Positions 1-5,227 of a stretch of 5,721 nucleotides of DNA are shown here, in pieces (position 1 is the stretch's first letter; each line of letters begins with the position of its first letter). Under the pieces are notes generated by a model. It had not been told where the DNA came from and ran no database searches. It saw nothing but the letters and a program-made list of their open reading frames with translations. Both the position numbers and the translations under genes were made by a program. Source of the stretch: Clostridia bacterium. GTDB taxonomy: Bacteria; Bacillota; Clostridia; Christensenellales; CALWSW01. Where the stretch lies: positions 9,300-15,020 of the forward strand of contig JAHZEH010000024.1 in assembly GCA_019421925.1 (NCBI GenBank), written 5' to 3'.

Positions 1-943
1 CTATACAACCGATACGCACATCACAAATAAGACGGTCTATGCTGTTTTGAACGAGGGTGAGCAGATCTCGCTGGTGTACAACCATGGCAAATACCATACG
101 GTTACGTATCAGTTCCAGGATAAAGATGGGAACGTTATGACCACCGGCCCGGATGGCCTGACAGCCGATGGGATATTCGGGTCGGATCGTGTGCATACGG
201 TTGCGGACGGCTATCCGCTGAGTGGGAATGTCACAATCCCTCGCGGCTACAAGGCGACAGTGACGGTGGAGCCGCAGGGAAGTACCGGCGGGGGAGCCGT
301 TTGGGGGTTCATAGAGCTGGGCGGGATGATGTCGTACCAAAGAAATGGCAATTACATTGTGCCCGAGGCTAGCAGTTCCGGACCGATGAAACTTACGGAG
401 AGCTTTTCTGTTCCTTCGATAACGGAGGACATGATGGTTACCGTGCGGTTTGAAAAGGTGGAAACGATCTCCTTCAATGCCTGGCTGTGGGCGCAGACCG
501 TATATGCAAAGGGACGAATAGAGGTAAATACGAATGGCGTATATGGAGGAGCCACTGAGGCAAATTCTGTCCTGACAACCCAGGGGCACAGCTTTACATG
601 GGATATAAATGGAATTCATTCTAATTCTATATGGGAAATGGATCAGCTTGAAATAAATGGAGAAACGATTACCGTTCCCATGACTTCGCTGGCAGATACA
701 GCACCCAGAACGGAGACTACGATCCTCTCAACCGGCACGGTCGTCACGCTTACTGTGCAGTCTTTGGGCGCAGAGGGCGGAAACAAACGGCATTATGTGC
801 TGCAAATTGACAATTGCTATGAAAATCTGACCGTTTCCGGCGGGAATATGGTTGGAAATACTCACAGAGAATTTGCGATGCGCACGCTGCAGGGAGTAAA
901 GGATAAAGGATGGGCAATATTGGCTGGCAGCAAATATGAATGA
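1..943 (+). CDS. Surface protein, N-proximal segment, 5' partial, ends at frameshift
   Basis: This frame is open from base 2 at the left edge (YTTDTHITNK...) to the TGA at 941-943, so the true start and any signal peptide lie upstream. The TTG at 47 has no convincing ribosome binding site and is not needed as a start. The 313 visible residues are rich in Thr, Val, Gly, Asn and aromatic residues, with alternating beta-strand patterns such as KYHTVTYQFQDKDG and TGTVVTLTVQS. There are no membrane helices and few Cys. This fits beta-sandwich domains of a secreted surface protein, but I cannot assign a named family. The last residues (AGSKYE) continue naturally into the next segment once the GAAT duplication is discounted. 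The function is unknown; adhesion or host-glycan contact is inferred only from the downstream wall anchor. Confidence 0.75.
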   Translation, partial: YTTDTHITNKTVYAVLNEGEQISLVYNHGKYHTVTYQFQDKDGNVMTTGPDGLTADGIFGSDRVHTVADGYPLSGNVTIPRGYKATVTVEPQGSTGGGAVWGFIELGGMMSYQRNGNYIVPEASSSGPMKLTESFSVPSITEDMMVTVRFEKVETISFNAWLWAQTVYAKGRIEVNTNGVYGGATEANSVLTTQGHSFTWDINGIHSNSIWEMDQLEINGETITVPMTSLADTAPRTETTILSTGTVVTLTVQSLGAEGGNKRHYVLQIDNCYENLTVSGGNMVGNTHREFAMRTLQGVKDKGWAILAGSKYE

Positions 944-2042
944 ATGGCGGACGCTAGAGCAGGATACGCTGATTGCCAAAAAAGATGGAAACTACCGGAT
1001 AGACGCGCCTTTCCGCCTCAAATTACTGGGGGGATATCAGAATATGCACGTCTCTTTTACAACGAAAGAGGGCGTAGTGCTGCAGCAGGACGGGAACAGC
1101 ACTGCGTCGGAAGCATATATCGAATATCTCACGAGAAATGATATTGATGCAACCGGGGATCTAAAGGTAGAAGGTTCCTACACAGCCGTGCCATACAGCG
1201 AATGGCAGGCCTGCGCTGATGGGTATTTTTATTTCCGCGCTACGCAGGCGTTGGATGAGTTTATGAAAACCCCTTCCAATGGCGTGATACTCATGAATAT
1301 TTATGCCGATCCGATCAGGGCGGGTATGGACTACAGAAACGGCGCCGGGGATGGGATTGCTGCGCCCGTGGAAGCAAATATCGAGAATATGCCGCAATAT
1401 CAGAACGGCGGGCCGTACGGATACAACATCCAGACCAATCCGACCGCATTGGTGTCCAATCGGACGCCCGTTGACAAAACCGGGGAATTCATATTTGACC
1501 ACTGGGAGATTCTGGTGGTGGAGGGAAATGAGCCTTCCACCACGTCAAAAAAAGATAATGGTGTGACGATGGAAATCAAGCCCGGCGAGGATATTCATGT
1601 CAGCCAGAAAATAGTTAGTCTGCTGAGCGATTGCCTCTACTATAATCCCGAGGCGGAGCGCAATATCCTCACGCTGAAAGCGTGCTGGACAAGCCGCACG
1701 CCGAACCTGCCCATCCCCTATACCGTTAGATATATCCTTGCCGATCTAAACGGCGGCGAACTGACGAATAAGAGGCAGATTGAGGAGCATACCCATACGG
1801 TCAACGAGGGCGCTATGCTGGTCACGGACTTGTACCAGGACGGAAACAAAACGCTTTCCGCGAGCATTCAGGCCGTGCTTGAGGGTGAAAACGCCTACGG
1901 CACAGATTATACGCGGGAAGCAAATTGGGAGGTTTATGAGCCGGCCACCACAAAAAAGATAGAGAGTGTGTCGCCCAGAAACAACGTGGCGGAAATCTAC
2001 CTGATCAAGAAGACCGCTTCTGTAACAGTTACAAAGGAATGA
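936..2042 (+). CDS. Surface protein, middle segment with InlB-like repeat, ends at TGA inside Cna_B
   Basis: This segment is 368 codons if read from the ATG at 936, but that ATG is created by the GAAT duplication and overlaps the upstream stop by 8 bases. The frame is in fact open from 900. No signal peptide follows the ATG, so a product started there would stay in the cytoplasm, which argues against an independent gene. Around 1440-1688 there is an InlB B-repeat/Flg_new-like unit: FIFDHW (1488-1505) corresponds to the usual F-x-x-W core and LTLKACW (1668-1688) to its closing LTAxW strand. A further beta-rich module follows (YTVRYILADLNGG, about 1719 onward). From 2016 the first strand of a Cna_B domain begins (SVTVTKE) and is cut by the TGA at 2040-2042. 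The next in-frame codons complete that domain, so the stop is internal. Confidence 0.75.
   Translation: MNEWRTLEQDTLIAKKDGNYRIDAPFRLKLLGGYQNMHVSFTTKEGVVLQQDGNSTASEAYIEYLTRNDIDATGDLKVEGSYTAVPYSEWQACADGYFYFRATQALDEFMKTPSNGVILMNIYADPIRAGMDYRNGAGDGIAAPVEANIENMPQYQNGGPYGYNIQTNPTALVSNRTPVDKTGEFIFDHWEILVVEGNEPSTTSKKDNGVTMEIKPGEDIHVSQKIVSLLSDCLYYNPEAERNILTLKACWTSRTPNLPIPYTVRYILADLNGGELTNKRQIEEHTHTVNEGAMLVTDLYQDGNKTLSASIQAVLEGENAYGTDYTREANWEVYEPATTKKIESVSPRNNVAEIYLIKKTASVTVTKE
938..945 (+). repeat. GAAT tandem duplication causing the frameshift
   Basis: The sequence reads TAT-GAAT-GAAT-GGCGG. With two copies, the frame closes at TGA 941-943. With one copy, it reads AAA TAT GAA TGG CGG ACG (KYEWRT) and continues through the downstream segment. 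A four-base slip or duplication is the simplest explanation of the frame change. The duplication also creates the overlapping ATG at 936. Confidence 0.7.
2040..2042 (+). other. In-frame TGA replacing the conserved Cna_B Trp codon
   Basis: The codons are ACA AAG GAA TGA ATA GAC AAC. Cna_B repeats commonly open with V-x-V-x-K-x-W followed by a polar D/N-rich turn. Here every flanking residue fits and only the W codon is changed, by a single G-to-A transition. The frame then continues for 195 sense codons to the sortase signal. Confidence 0.75.
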
Positions 2043-2630
2043 ATAGACAACAACAACCCGGCCCGTCCCGGCAGCATTGAGGTGCAGCTCTATAAGGGGG
2101 AAACTCCTGAAGGCGAAAGCGTTGCATTAAACAACGCAAATAGCTGGACGCATACATTTACCGGTTTGGCTGAGATAGAAGACAGCGTTCCCATCGCATA
2201 CACGGTCAGGGAGGCCGCTGTGCCGGCTGGATATACGTCTGAAGTGACAACGGACCCTGACGACCGGAATCAGATTACGATTACCAACACCAGAGAGGGC
2301 GGCGGGCCCGGTCCGAATCCGACGCCTGAGCCCACGCCGATGCCGCCGTATCCCATGGAGACACCGGATGTGGTTCCTGCGCCCACGCCGGCGCCGCCGG
2401 ATCCGACGTCCCCTGTGATTCCGTCCACACCTTTGCCGGAAGAGCCCACAATAACACCAGAGCCTTGGACGGACACACCGGAATCTCCTGAGCCCGCTCA
2501 GCCCGGGGAGGATATTCCCAAGACCGGCGACAGCGGGAACGGAATTGCCATGGCAATTCTGTTCCTTGCGGCGGCAGGGGTCTGCATTACAGCCGTGCTG
2601 CGGATGATATGGCAGAGCAAGCGGGGGTAG
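2043..2630 (+). CDS. Surface protein, C-terminal segment: Cna_B remainder, Pro-rich spacer, IPKTG sortase anchor
   Basis: This segment is in the same frame as the previous one and directly follows the internal TGA. A GTG at 2082 could be called as a start but falls inside a Cna_B strand (IEVQLYKG) and lacks a good ribosome binding site. Cna_B runs from 2016 to about 2294: IDNNNPARPGSI, QLYKGETPEG, WTHTFTGL, IAYTVREAAVPAGY and the closing ITITNTR. A Pro/Thr/Glu-rich spacer (2307-2513) would span the wall. The sorting signal is IPKTG (2514-2528), followed by a hydrophobic helix (IAMAILFLAAAGVCITAVL) and a basic tail ending KRG. Sortase would cleave between T and G and link the protein to peptidoglycan. 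Without the upstream parts this piece has no export signal and cannot reach the surface. Confidence 0.8.
   Translation: MDNNNPARPGSIEVQLYKGETPEGESVALNNANSWTHTFTGLAEIEDSVPIAYTVREAAVPAGYTSEVTTDPDDRNQITITNTREGGGPGPNPTPEPTPMPPYPMETPDVVPAPTPAPPDPTSPVIPSTPLPEEPTITPEPWTDTPESPEPAQPGEDIPKTGDSGNGIAMAILFLAAAGVCITAVLRMIWQSKRG
2514..2627 (+). other. Cell-wall sorting signal (IPKTG, membrane helix, basic tail)
   Basis: IPKTGD is an LPXTG-class sortase motif with Ile in place of the first Leu, a variant seen in clostridial surface proteins. It is followed by about 20 hydrophobic residues (MAILFLAAAGVCITAVLRMI) and the tail WQSKRG, which is the standard tripartite order. Confidence 0.88.
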
Positions 2631-2763
2631 AGCGGACACCGCGGGCGATCCGAAGGGAGCCATACATAACCGATTTCATTCCTGCGGCGATATTGTGCAG
2701 CTTGATGTTCTGGCGGCGCGGCTGCTGAATCCGCGGGCAAAAAGGCGAAGGATCAACAACGCC

Positions 2764-2798
2764 CCTCCCGTTCCGGCAGTACAAGGCGGAACGGGAGG
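2764..2798. repeat. Perfect 12-bp inverted repeat (hairpin)
   Basis: CCTCCCGTTCCG (2764-2775) pairs perfectly with CGGAACGGGAGG (2787-2798) across an 11-base loop. There is no T run on either side in either direction, so a standard intrinsic terminator is not supported. It could still end transcription of the upstream surface-protein gene, or be part of an intergenic repeat element. Confidence 0.6.
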
Positions 2799-2819
2799 CG
2801 GAGCCGCAGGAGAAAGCCG

Positions 2820-2910
2820 CCGCGCGCTGCGCGGAGCGGATGATGGGAGATGCGCAGGGGAACGGGGATCCCCGTGGAGCGCGCCGCGAATGAGGCGGGG
2901 GCGGCGCTCC
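2820..2910. repeat. Cluster of three further GC-rich palindromes
   Basis: CCGCGC (2820-2825) pairs with GCGCGG (2829-2834) around a 3-base loop. ACGGGGATCCCCGT (2862-2875) is a perfect 14-base palindrome. GCGCCGC (2881-2887) pairs with GCGGCGC (2901-2907), and the stem can extend into GGAGC/GCTCC with a two-base bulge. Some pairing is expected by chance in DNA this GC-rich, so only the cluster as a whole is notable. Confidence 0.4.
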
Positions 2911-2967
2911 TGAGGGAGGACCGGCGGTACCCCGCATCGGGCAGAATACAAAGCTATCATGGTTAAT

Positions 2968-2976
2968 AAAGGTGAG
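2968..2976 (+). promoter_or_regulatory. Ribosome binding site of the HD-GYP regulator
   Basis: AAAGGTGAG lies 8 bases before the ATG at 2985. This good Shine-Dalgarno match at proper spacing decides the start codon. Confidence 0.75.
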
Positions 2977-2984
2977 ATCGCGTC

Positions 2985-4601
2985 ATGAAGACTCAGGAGG
3001 CAAGAGACAAAAAAGCGGGGAAGCTGAAAGAGAACAGGCACAAGATTCTGATTGTTGACGATTCAAGGATGAACCGTTTGACATTGCAGCAGATTCTGGA
3101 GGATGAGTATGATGTGATTCAGGCCAGCGCCGGTGCAGAGGGGCTCGAGCTGGTGTATAAGCATATGGGCGGATTCTCTTGTATGCTTTTGAATATCGAG
3201 ATGCCCGTTATGGACGGATTTGAAGTCTTAAAGGTATTGAATGAACTGCATTGGATTGAAAACTTGCCGGTTATTGTCATTTCGGGAGAAGCATCCAATG
3301 AAACGATTCGAAGGGCCTATGAGCTGGGAGCAACCGATTATATTCGCCGGCCGTTTGACTCGGCTATTGCCAAACGCCGTGTGATGAATACCATCAATCT
3401 GTACGACAGGCAGAAAAAATTGGCGATGATAGCGGCGGACGAGATCTATAAGCAGGAAAAAAACAGCCGTTTGGTGGTCAATATCCTGAGCCATGTGCTT
3501 GAGCAGCGCAACGGCGAGAGCGGCCTTCATGTACTGAACATCCAACGAATTACGGACATCCTGGCGAAGAACCTGGTTGGGAAAACAGACCGGTATCCCA
3601 TGTCCCGAGAGGATATTGAGGTGTTATGCAACGCGTCGGCTCTCCACGATATCGGAAAGATAGGAATTCCAAAAAAGATTCTCAACAAGCCGGGAAAGCT
3701 GACGCCGGAAGAGTATGAGCTCATGAAGCGGCACTGCATACTGGGTGCGGATATGGTTGCCAGCGCCCCTTTTGGACAGGACGAGCCGCTGGTCAGAGTG
3801 TCCCGTGAGGTATGCCGGTGGCATCACGAACGCTGGGACGGCGGCGGATACCCGGATGGGCTGCATGGCGATGAAATTCCCATCTCGGCACAGATCGTTT
3901 CTCTTGCCGATGTGTATGATGCATTGACCAGCGACCGGGTGTATAAAAAAAGCATCCCCCACGAAAAGGCGGTTCAGATGATTATTGGCGGCGAATGCGG
4001 GAGTTTTAATCCGGTTTTGCTGGAATGCTTTATGAGCGTACAGGACAGGATCAGGCAGGAAGCAAACGTGAGGATCCAGCAGGCGCAGGAAAACAGCAGT
4101 GTGCAGTATGTGGTAGATGAGCTGCTTTATCAGGATAAGCTGCCCTTGATGAATGATCTTATATGGCTGCTGGAAGACAGCCGGCGCGATCTTCGGTTCT
4201 ACAATTCGGTTTCGGAGGGGATTTGGTTCAAGCAGCTCATTTCACCGTCTATGCTGGTGTTATCCGAGTATGACGCGAAAAAGCTGAATATGGGTACGAT
4301 TACCGTAAATCCAGCTCGGAACCAGGCGTACATGACCATCTTGGGACAGGAAAACCTGGACAAGCTGCGCAGACTCTTGAACGGAACGACACGGGAAGAA
4401 CCCATCATACATTTGGACTGCAAGCTGAAAACCGGCAAGCGGGAACGCTGGTGCCGGATTTACTGCCAGGCCATGTGGGACAGGGATCGTCCGGATCACC
4501 GGATCGGGGTGATCGGCAAGGTGAGCGAACTTTATGAAAAGCATCTGTGGGAAAGCGGCGGCGAGGAAAAGATGGGAGGGGAACTTCATCCATCACGGTG
4601 A
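2985..4601 (+). CDS. Receiver / HD-GYP / PAS-like regulator, predicted cyclic-di-GMP phosphodiesterase
   Basis: This 538-residue cytoplasmic protein is complete. Residues about 18-135 are a CheY-like receiver (KILIVDDS, acidic pair D25/D26, S100). The phosphoacceptor position in LLNIEMPVMDGFEVL is N70 instead of Asp, and the conserved Lys is R122 (YIRRPF). Residues about 165-350 are an HD-GYP domain with candidate ligands E178 and H182 (ESGLH), H221/D222 and K225 (HDIGKIGIP), H250, H280/H281, the GGGYPDG loop (286-292) and D309 (LADVYDAL). This set predicts hydrolysis of cyclic di-GMP, possibly with a trinuclear metal centre. Residues about 370-525 look like a PAS fold of the PAS_3 type (ERWCRIYCQAMW, RIGVIGKVSEL) after a helical linker. 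The start is set by the AAAGGTGAG ribosome binding site. The Hpt relic overlaps the 3' end, suggesting a former operon. The domain calls are secure; signalling through phosphorylation is doubtful. Confidence 0.93.
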   Translation: MKTQEARDKKAGKLKENRHKILIVDDSRMNRLTLQQILEDEYDVIQASAGAEGLELVYKHMGGFSCMLLNIEMPVMDGFEVLKVLNELHWIENLPVIVISGEASNETIRRAYELGATDYIRRPFDSAIAKRRVMNTINLYDRQKKLAMIAADEIYKQEKNSRLVVNILSHVLEQRNGESGLHVLNIQRITDILAKNLVGKTDRYPMSREDIEVLCNASALHDIGKIGIPKKILNKPGKLTPEEYELMKRHCILGADMVASAPFGQDEPLVRVSREVCRWHHERWDGGGYPDGLHGDEIPISAQIVSLADVYDALTSDRVYKKSIPHEKAVQMIIGGECGSFNPVLLECFMSVQDRIRQEANVRIQQAQENSSVQYVVDELLYQDKLPLMNDLIWLLEDSRRDLRFYNSVSEGIWFKQLISPSMLVLSEYDAKKLNMGTITVNPARNQAYMTILGQENLDKLRRLLNGTTREEPIIHLDCKLKTGKRERWCRIYCQAMWDRDRPDHRIGVIGKVSELYEKHLWESGGEEKMGGELHPSR

Positions 4602-4918
4602 GGGAATGCTATGGGGAGTGACATCGCAGGTGCCGGGAAAAAATGCGCCGCCGGATTCCTGCGGAAGTTTTGAGAAAGAGGACTATGCATCTCTGAAACC
4701 GGCCGCGGAAGGGGGACATGGAAGCAGTTTTGGGCCGGCCCGCTCGCGCAAAGGCGTCTGCCGGAACTTGGAGATTCTGAGCTCCCGGCGTATTGGCAGA
4801 GCTGCTGTGCACCGGCGGACAGGGAAGGATAACCCGGCCTCCGGAGTGAGCAATGCCCTGCCCTTTGCTGCCGTCGGGAATGACGCCCGGCCGGAGAGGA
4901 TTTATGACCGTTACCTAA
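4592..4918 (+). pseudogene. Decayed Hpt (histidine phosphotransfer) domain gene
   Basis: No single frame codes, but pieces typical of clostridial Hpt proteins occur in the right order in shifting frames: TVRECY (frame 2, from 4595), MGSDIAG...FLRKF (frame 3, 4611-4670), EKEDYASLKPAAEGG (frame 1, 4672-4716), GDMEAV (frame 2, from 4712), FWA (frame 3, 4728-4736), ARSRKGVCRNL (frame 1, 4738-4770), and possibly NDARPERIYDRYLS (frame 1). The family pattern is roughly DYASLxxALExGDxEAAFRAAHSLKGVCxNL. The phosphorylated His in AHSLKG is Arg here (CGC, where CAC would be His). The expected start is ATC (4592-4594), placed correctly after GGGAGGGG (4574-4581) inside the regulator's end, so an ATG was probably lost. 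Hpt proteins carry phosphate between histidine kinases and receivers. The end is approximate. This is read from remembered family patterns, with no alignment run. Confidence 0.6.
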
Positions 4919-5122
4919 GCCCGGATTTTGCTTCAATTGCGCGCCCGGCTGGAGCTGAAGTGCGGCGATTGGGCGGGGCAAGAGACGCTGCGTTGAAGCA
5001 TAAAGCCGGGTGGGCGATAGGATTTTCCGCCGCATAAACCCGGCGTCCCTGCGTTCCCGGGCGGGGTGCAGGGGTTGACAGCGCGGCAGGGCGGTAAAAG
5101 ACAGCAGCATGTGATTCCAGAA
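4919..5122. other. Non-coding stretch between the Hpt relic and the hairpin
   Basis: A frame 1 reading stays open to a TAA at 5035-5037 but carries no recognisable motif and continues from the decayed Hpt region. GCCGGGT (5005-5011) can pair with ACCCGGC (5038-5044) across a long loop, which is weak. I see no gene, RNA gene or credible promoter here. Confidence 0.45.
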
Positions 5123-5157
5123 GGCAAGGCCCCCCTCCTCAGGAGGGGGGCCTTGCC
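5123..5157. terminator. Very strong hairpin, probable transcription terminator (no T run)
   Basis: The left arm (5123-5139) and right arm (5141-5157) are perfect reverse complements over 17 bases around one central base. In practice this gives about a 15-bp stem, starting GGCAAGG and ending CCTTGCC, with a 5-base loop. It sits between the regulator/Hpt unit and a promoter for the next gene, which is where a terminator is expected. Neither flank has a T run, so it is not a canonical intrinsic terminator. It could act in both directions, stabilise transcript ends, or be a repeat element. Confidence 0.55.
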
Positions 5158-5159
5158 GC

Positions 5160-5188
5160 TTGACCGCCCCGCGGCAATCCGATAAGAT
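5160..5188 (+). promoter_or_regulatory. Predicted sigma-A-type promoter for the acetyltransferase gene
   Basis: TTGACC (5160-5165, 5 of 6 consensus matches) and TAAGAT (5183-5188, 4 of 6) are separated by exactly 17 bases. Transcription would start near 5195 and leave a leader of about 30 bases before the ATG at 5228. It begins two bases after the hairpin, a tidy terminator-promoter junction. Confidence 0.55.
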
Positions 5189-5210
5189 AAGGACGGCAGA
5201 AAGAGACAGA

Positions 5211-5220
5211 AAGGGCGGAG
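5211..5220 (+). promoter_or_regulatory. Ribosome binding site of the acetyltransferase gene
   Basis: AAGGGCGGAG ends 7 bases before the ATG at 5228. The nearer GGGG (5224-5227) touches the start codon and is too close to serve. The match is moderate, but the spacing supports this start. Confidence 0.5.
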
Positions 5221-5227
5221 ACAGGGG

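Larger units (their letters stand above)
1..2630 (+). pseudogene. Broken sortase-anchored Cna_B surface protein gene (5' end outside window)
   Basis: Three consecutive open segments (1-943, 936-2042, 2043-2630) read as one ancestral cell-wall protein. The protein sequence runs on across both breaks. At the first, dropping one copy of a duplicated GAAT (938-945) joins ...SKYE directly to WRTLEQDT. At the second, reading the TGA at 2040-2042 as Trp gives VTVTKEWIDNNNPARP, the usual opening of a Cna_B repeat. The order is unclassified beta-rich extracellular domains, an InlB-like repeat, Cna_B, a Pro-rich wall spacer and a sortase signal. This is the usual architecture of adhesin-like proteins covalently fixed to peptidoglycan in Gram-positive bacteria. 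A broken gene would yield a secreted but unanchored N-terminal piece. Alternatives are an assembly error at both sites or an unknown recoding mechanism. That the segments belong to one gene is near certain; that it is inactive is likely. Confidence 0.8.
2631..2984. other. 354-bp GC-rich intergenic region with several inverted repeats, no confident gene
   Basis: No reading frame here has a good start with a ribosome binding site or a recognisable domain. The GC content is visibly higher than in the preceding surface-protein gene. Short protein-like stretches appear in different frames: frame 2 at 2729-2890 (RQYKAEREAEPQEKAA) and frame 3 up to a TAA at 2964-2966 (VERAANEAGAALLRED). They could be remnants of a lost gene or chance products of GC-rich DNA. 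Four inverted repeats lie between 2764 and 2910. No clear promoter for the downstream regulator could be placed; the nearest -10-like string (TATCAT, 2955-2960) has no matching -35. Confidence 0.5.

Noticed and set aside
936..947. Programmed +1 frameshift at GAA-TGA
   Set aside because: A tRNA on GAA slipping forward by one would face AAT, which it cannot pair with, and there is no slippery run. A four-base duplication explains the sequence better.
941..2042. Genetic code with TGA read as Trp
   Set aside because: TGG is used freely throughout. Reading through TGA 941-943 enters a frame that is only a shadow and closes at 1141. The regulator and its surroundings fit TGA as a stop.
2127..2663. 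178-residue minus strand ORF rich in Arg
   Set aside because: It is the reverse of the Pro-rich spacer; its Arg/Gly-rich composition is an artefact of that.
2695..2913. 72-residue + strand ORF in the intergenic region
   Set aside because: There is no ribosome binding site before its ATG/TTG-type start, its tail is low-complexity Gly/Arg, and it spans several hairpins. It is kept only as part of the uncertain intergenic block.
2932..2960. Promoter for the regulator using TATCAT as -10
   Set aside because: No -35-like hexamer is present at 16-18 bases upstream (CCGCAT).
4534..5037. 167-residue + strand ORF with an ATG start
   Set aside because: Its first part overlaps the well-supported 3' end of the regulator in another frame, it has no ribosome binding site, and its recognisable pieces belong to a frameshifted Hpt relic.
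5075..5100. Promoter with a perfect TTGACA at 5075-5080
   Set aside because: The only -10-like string (TAAAAG, 5095-5100) is 14 bases away, too short, and no gene follows before the hairpin.
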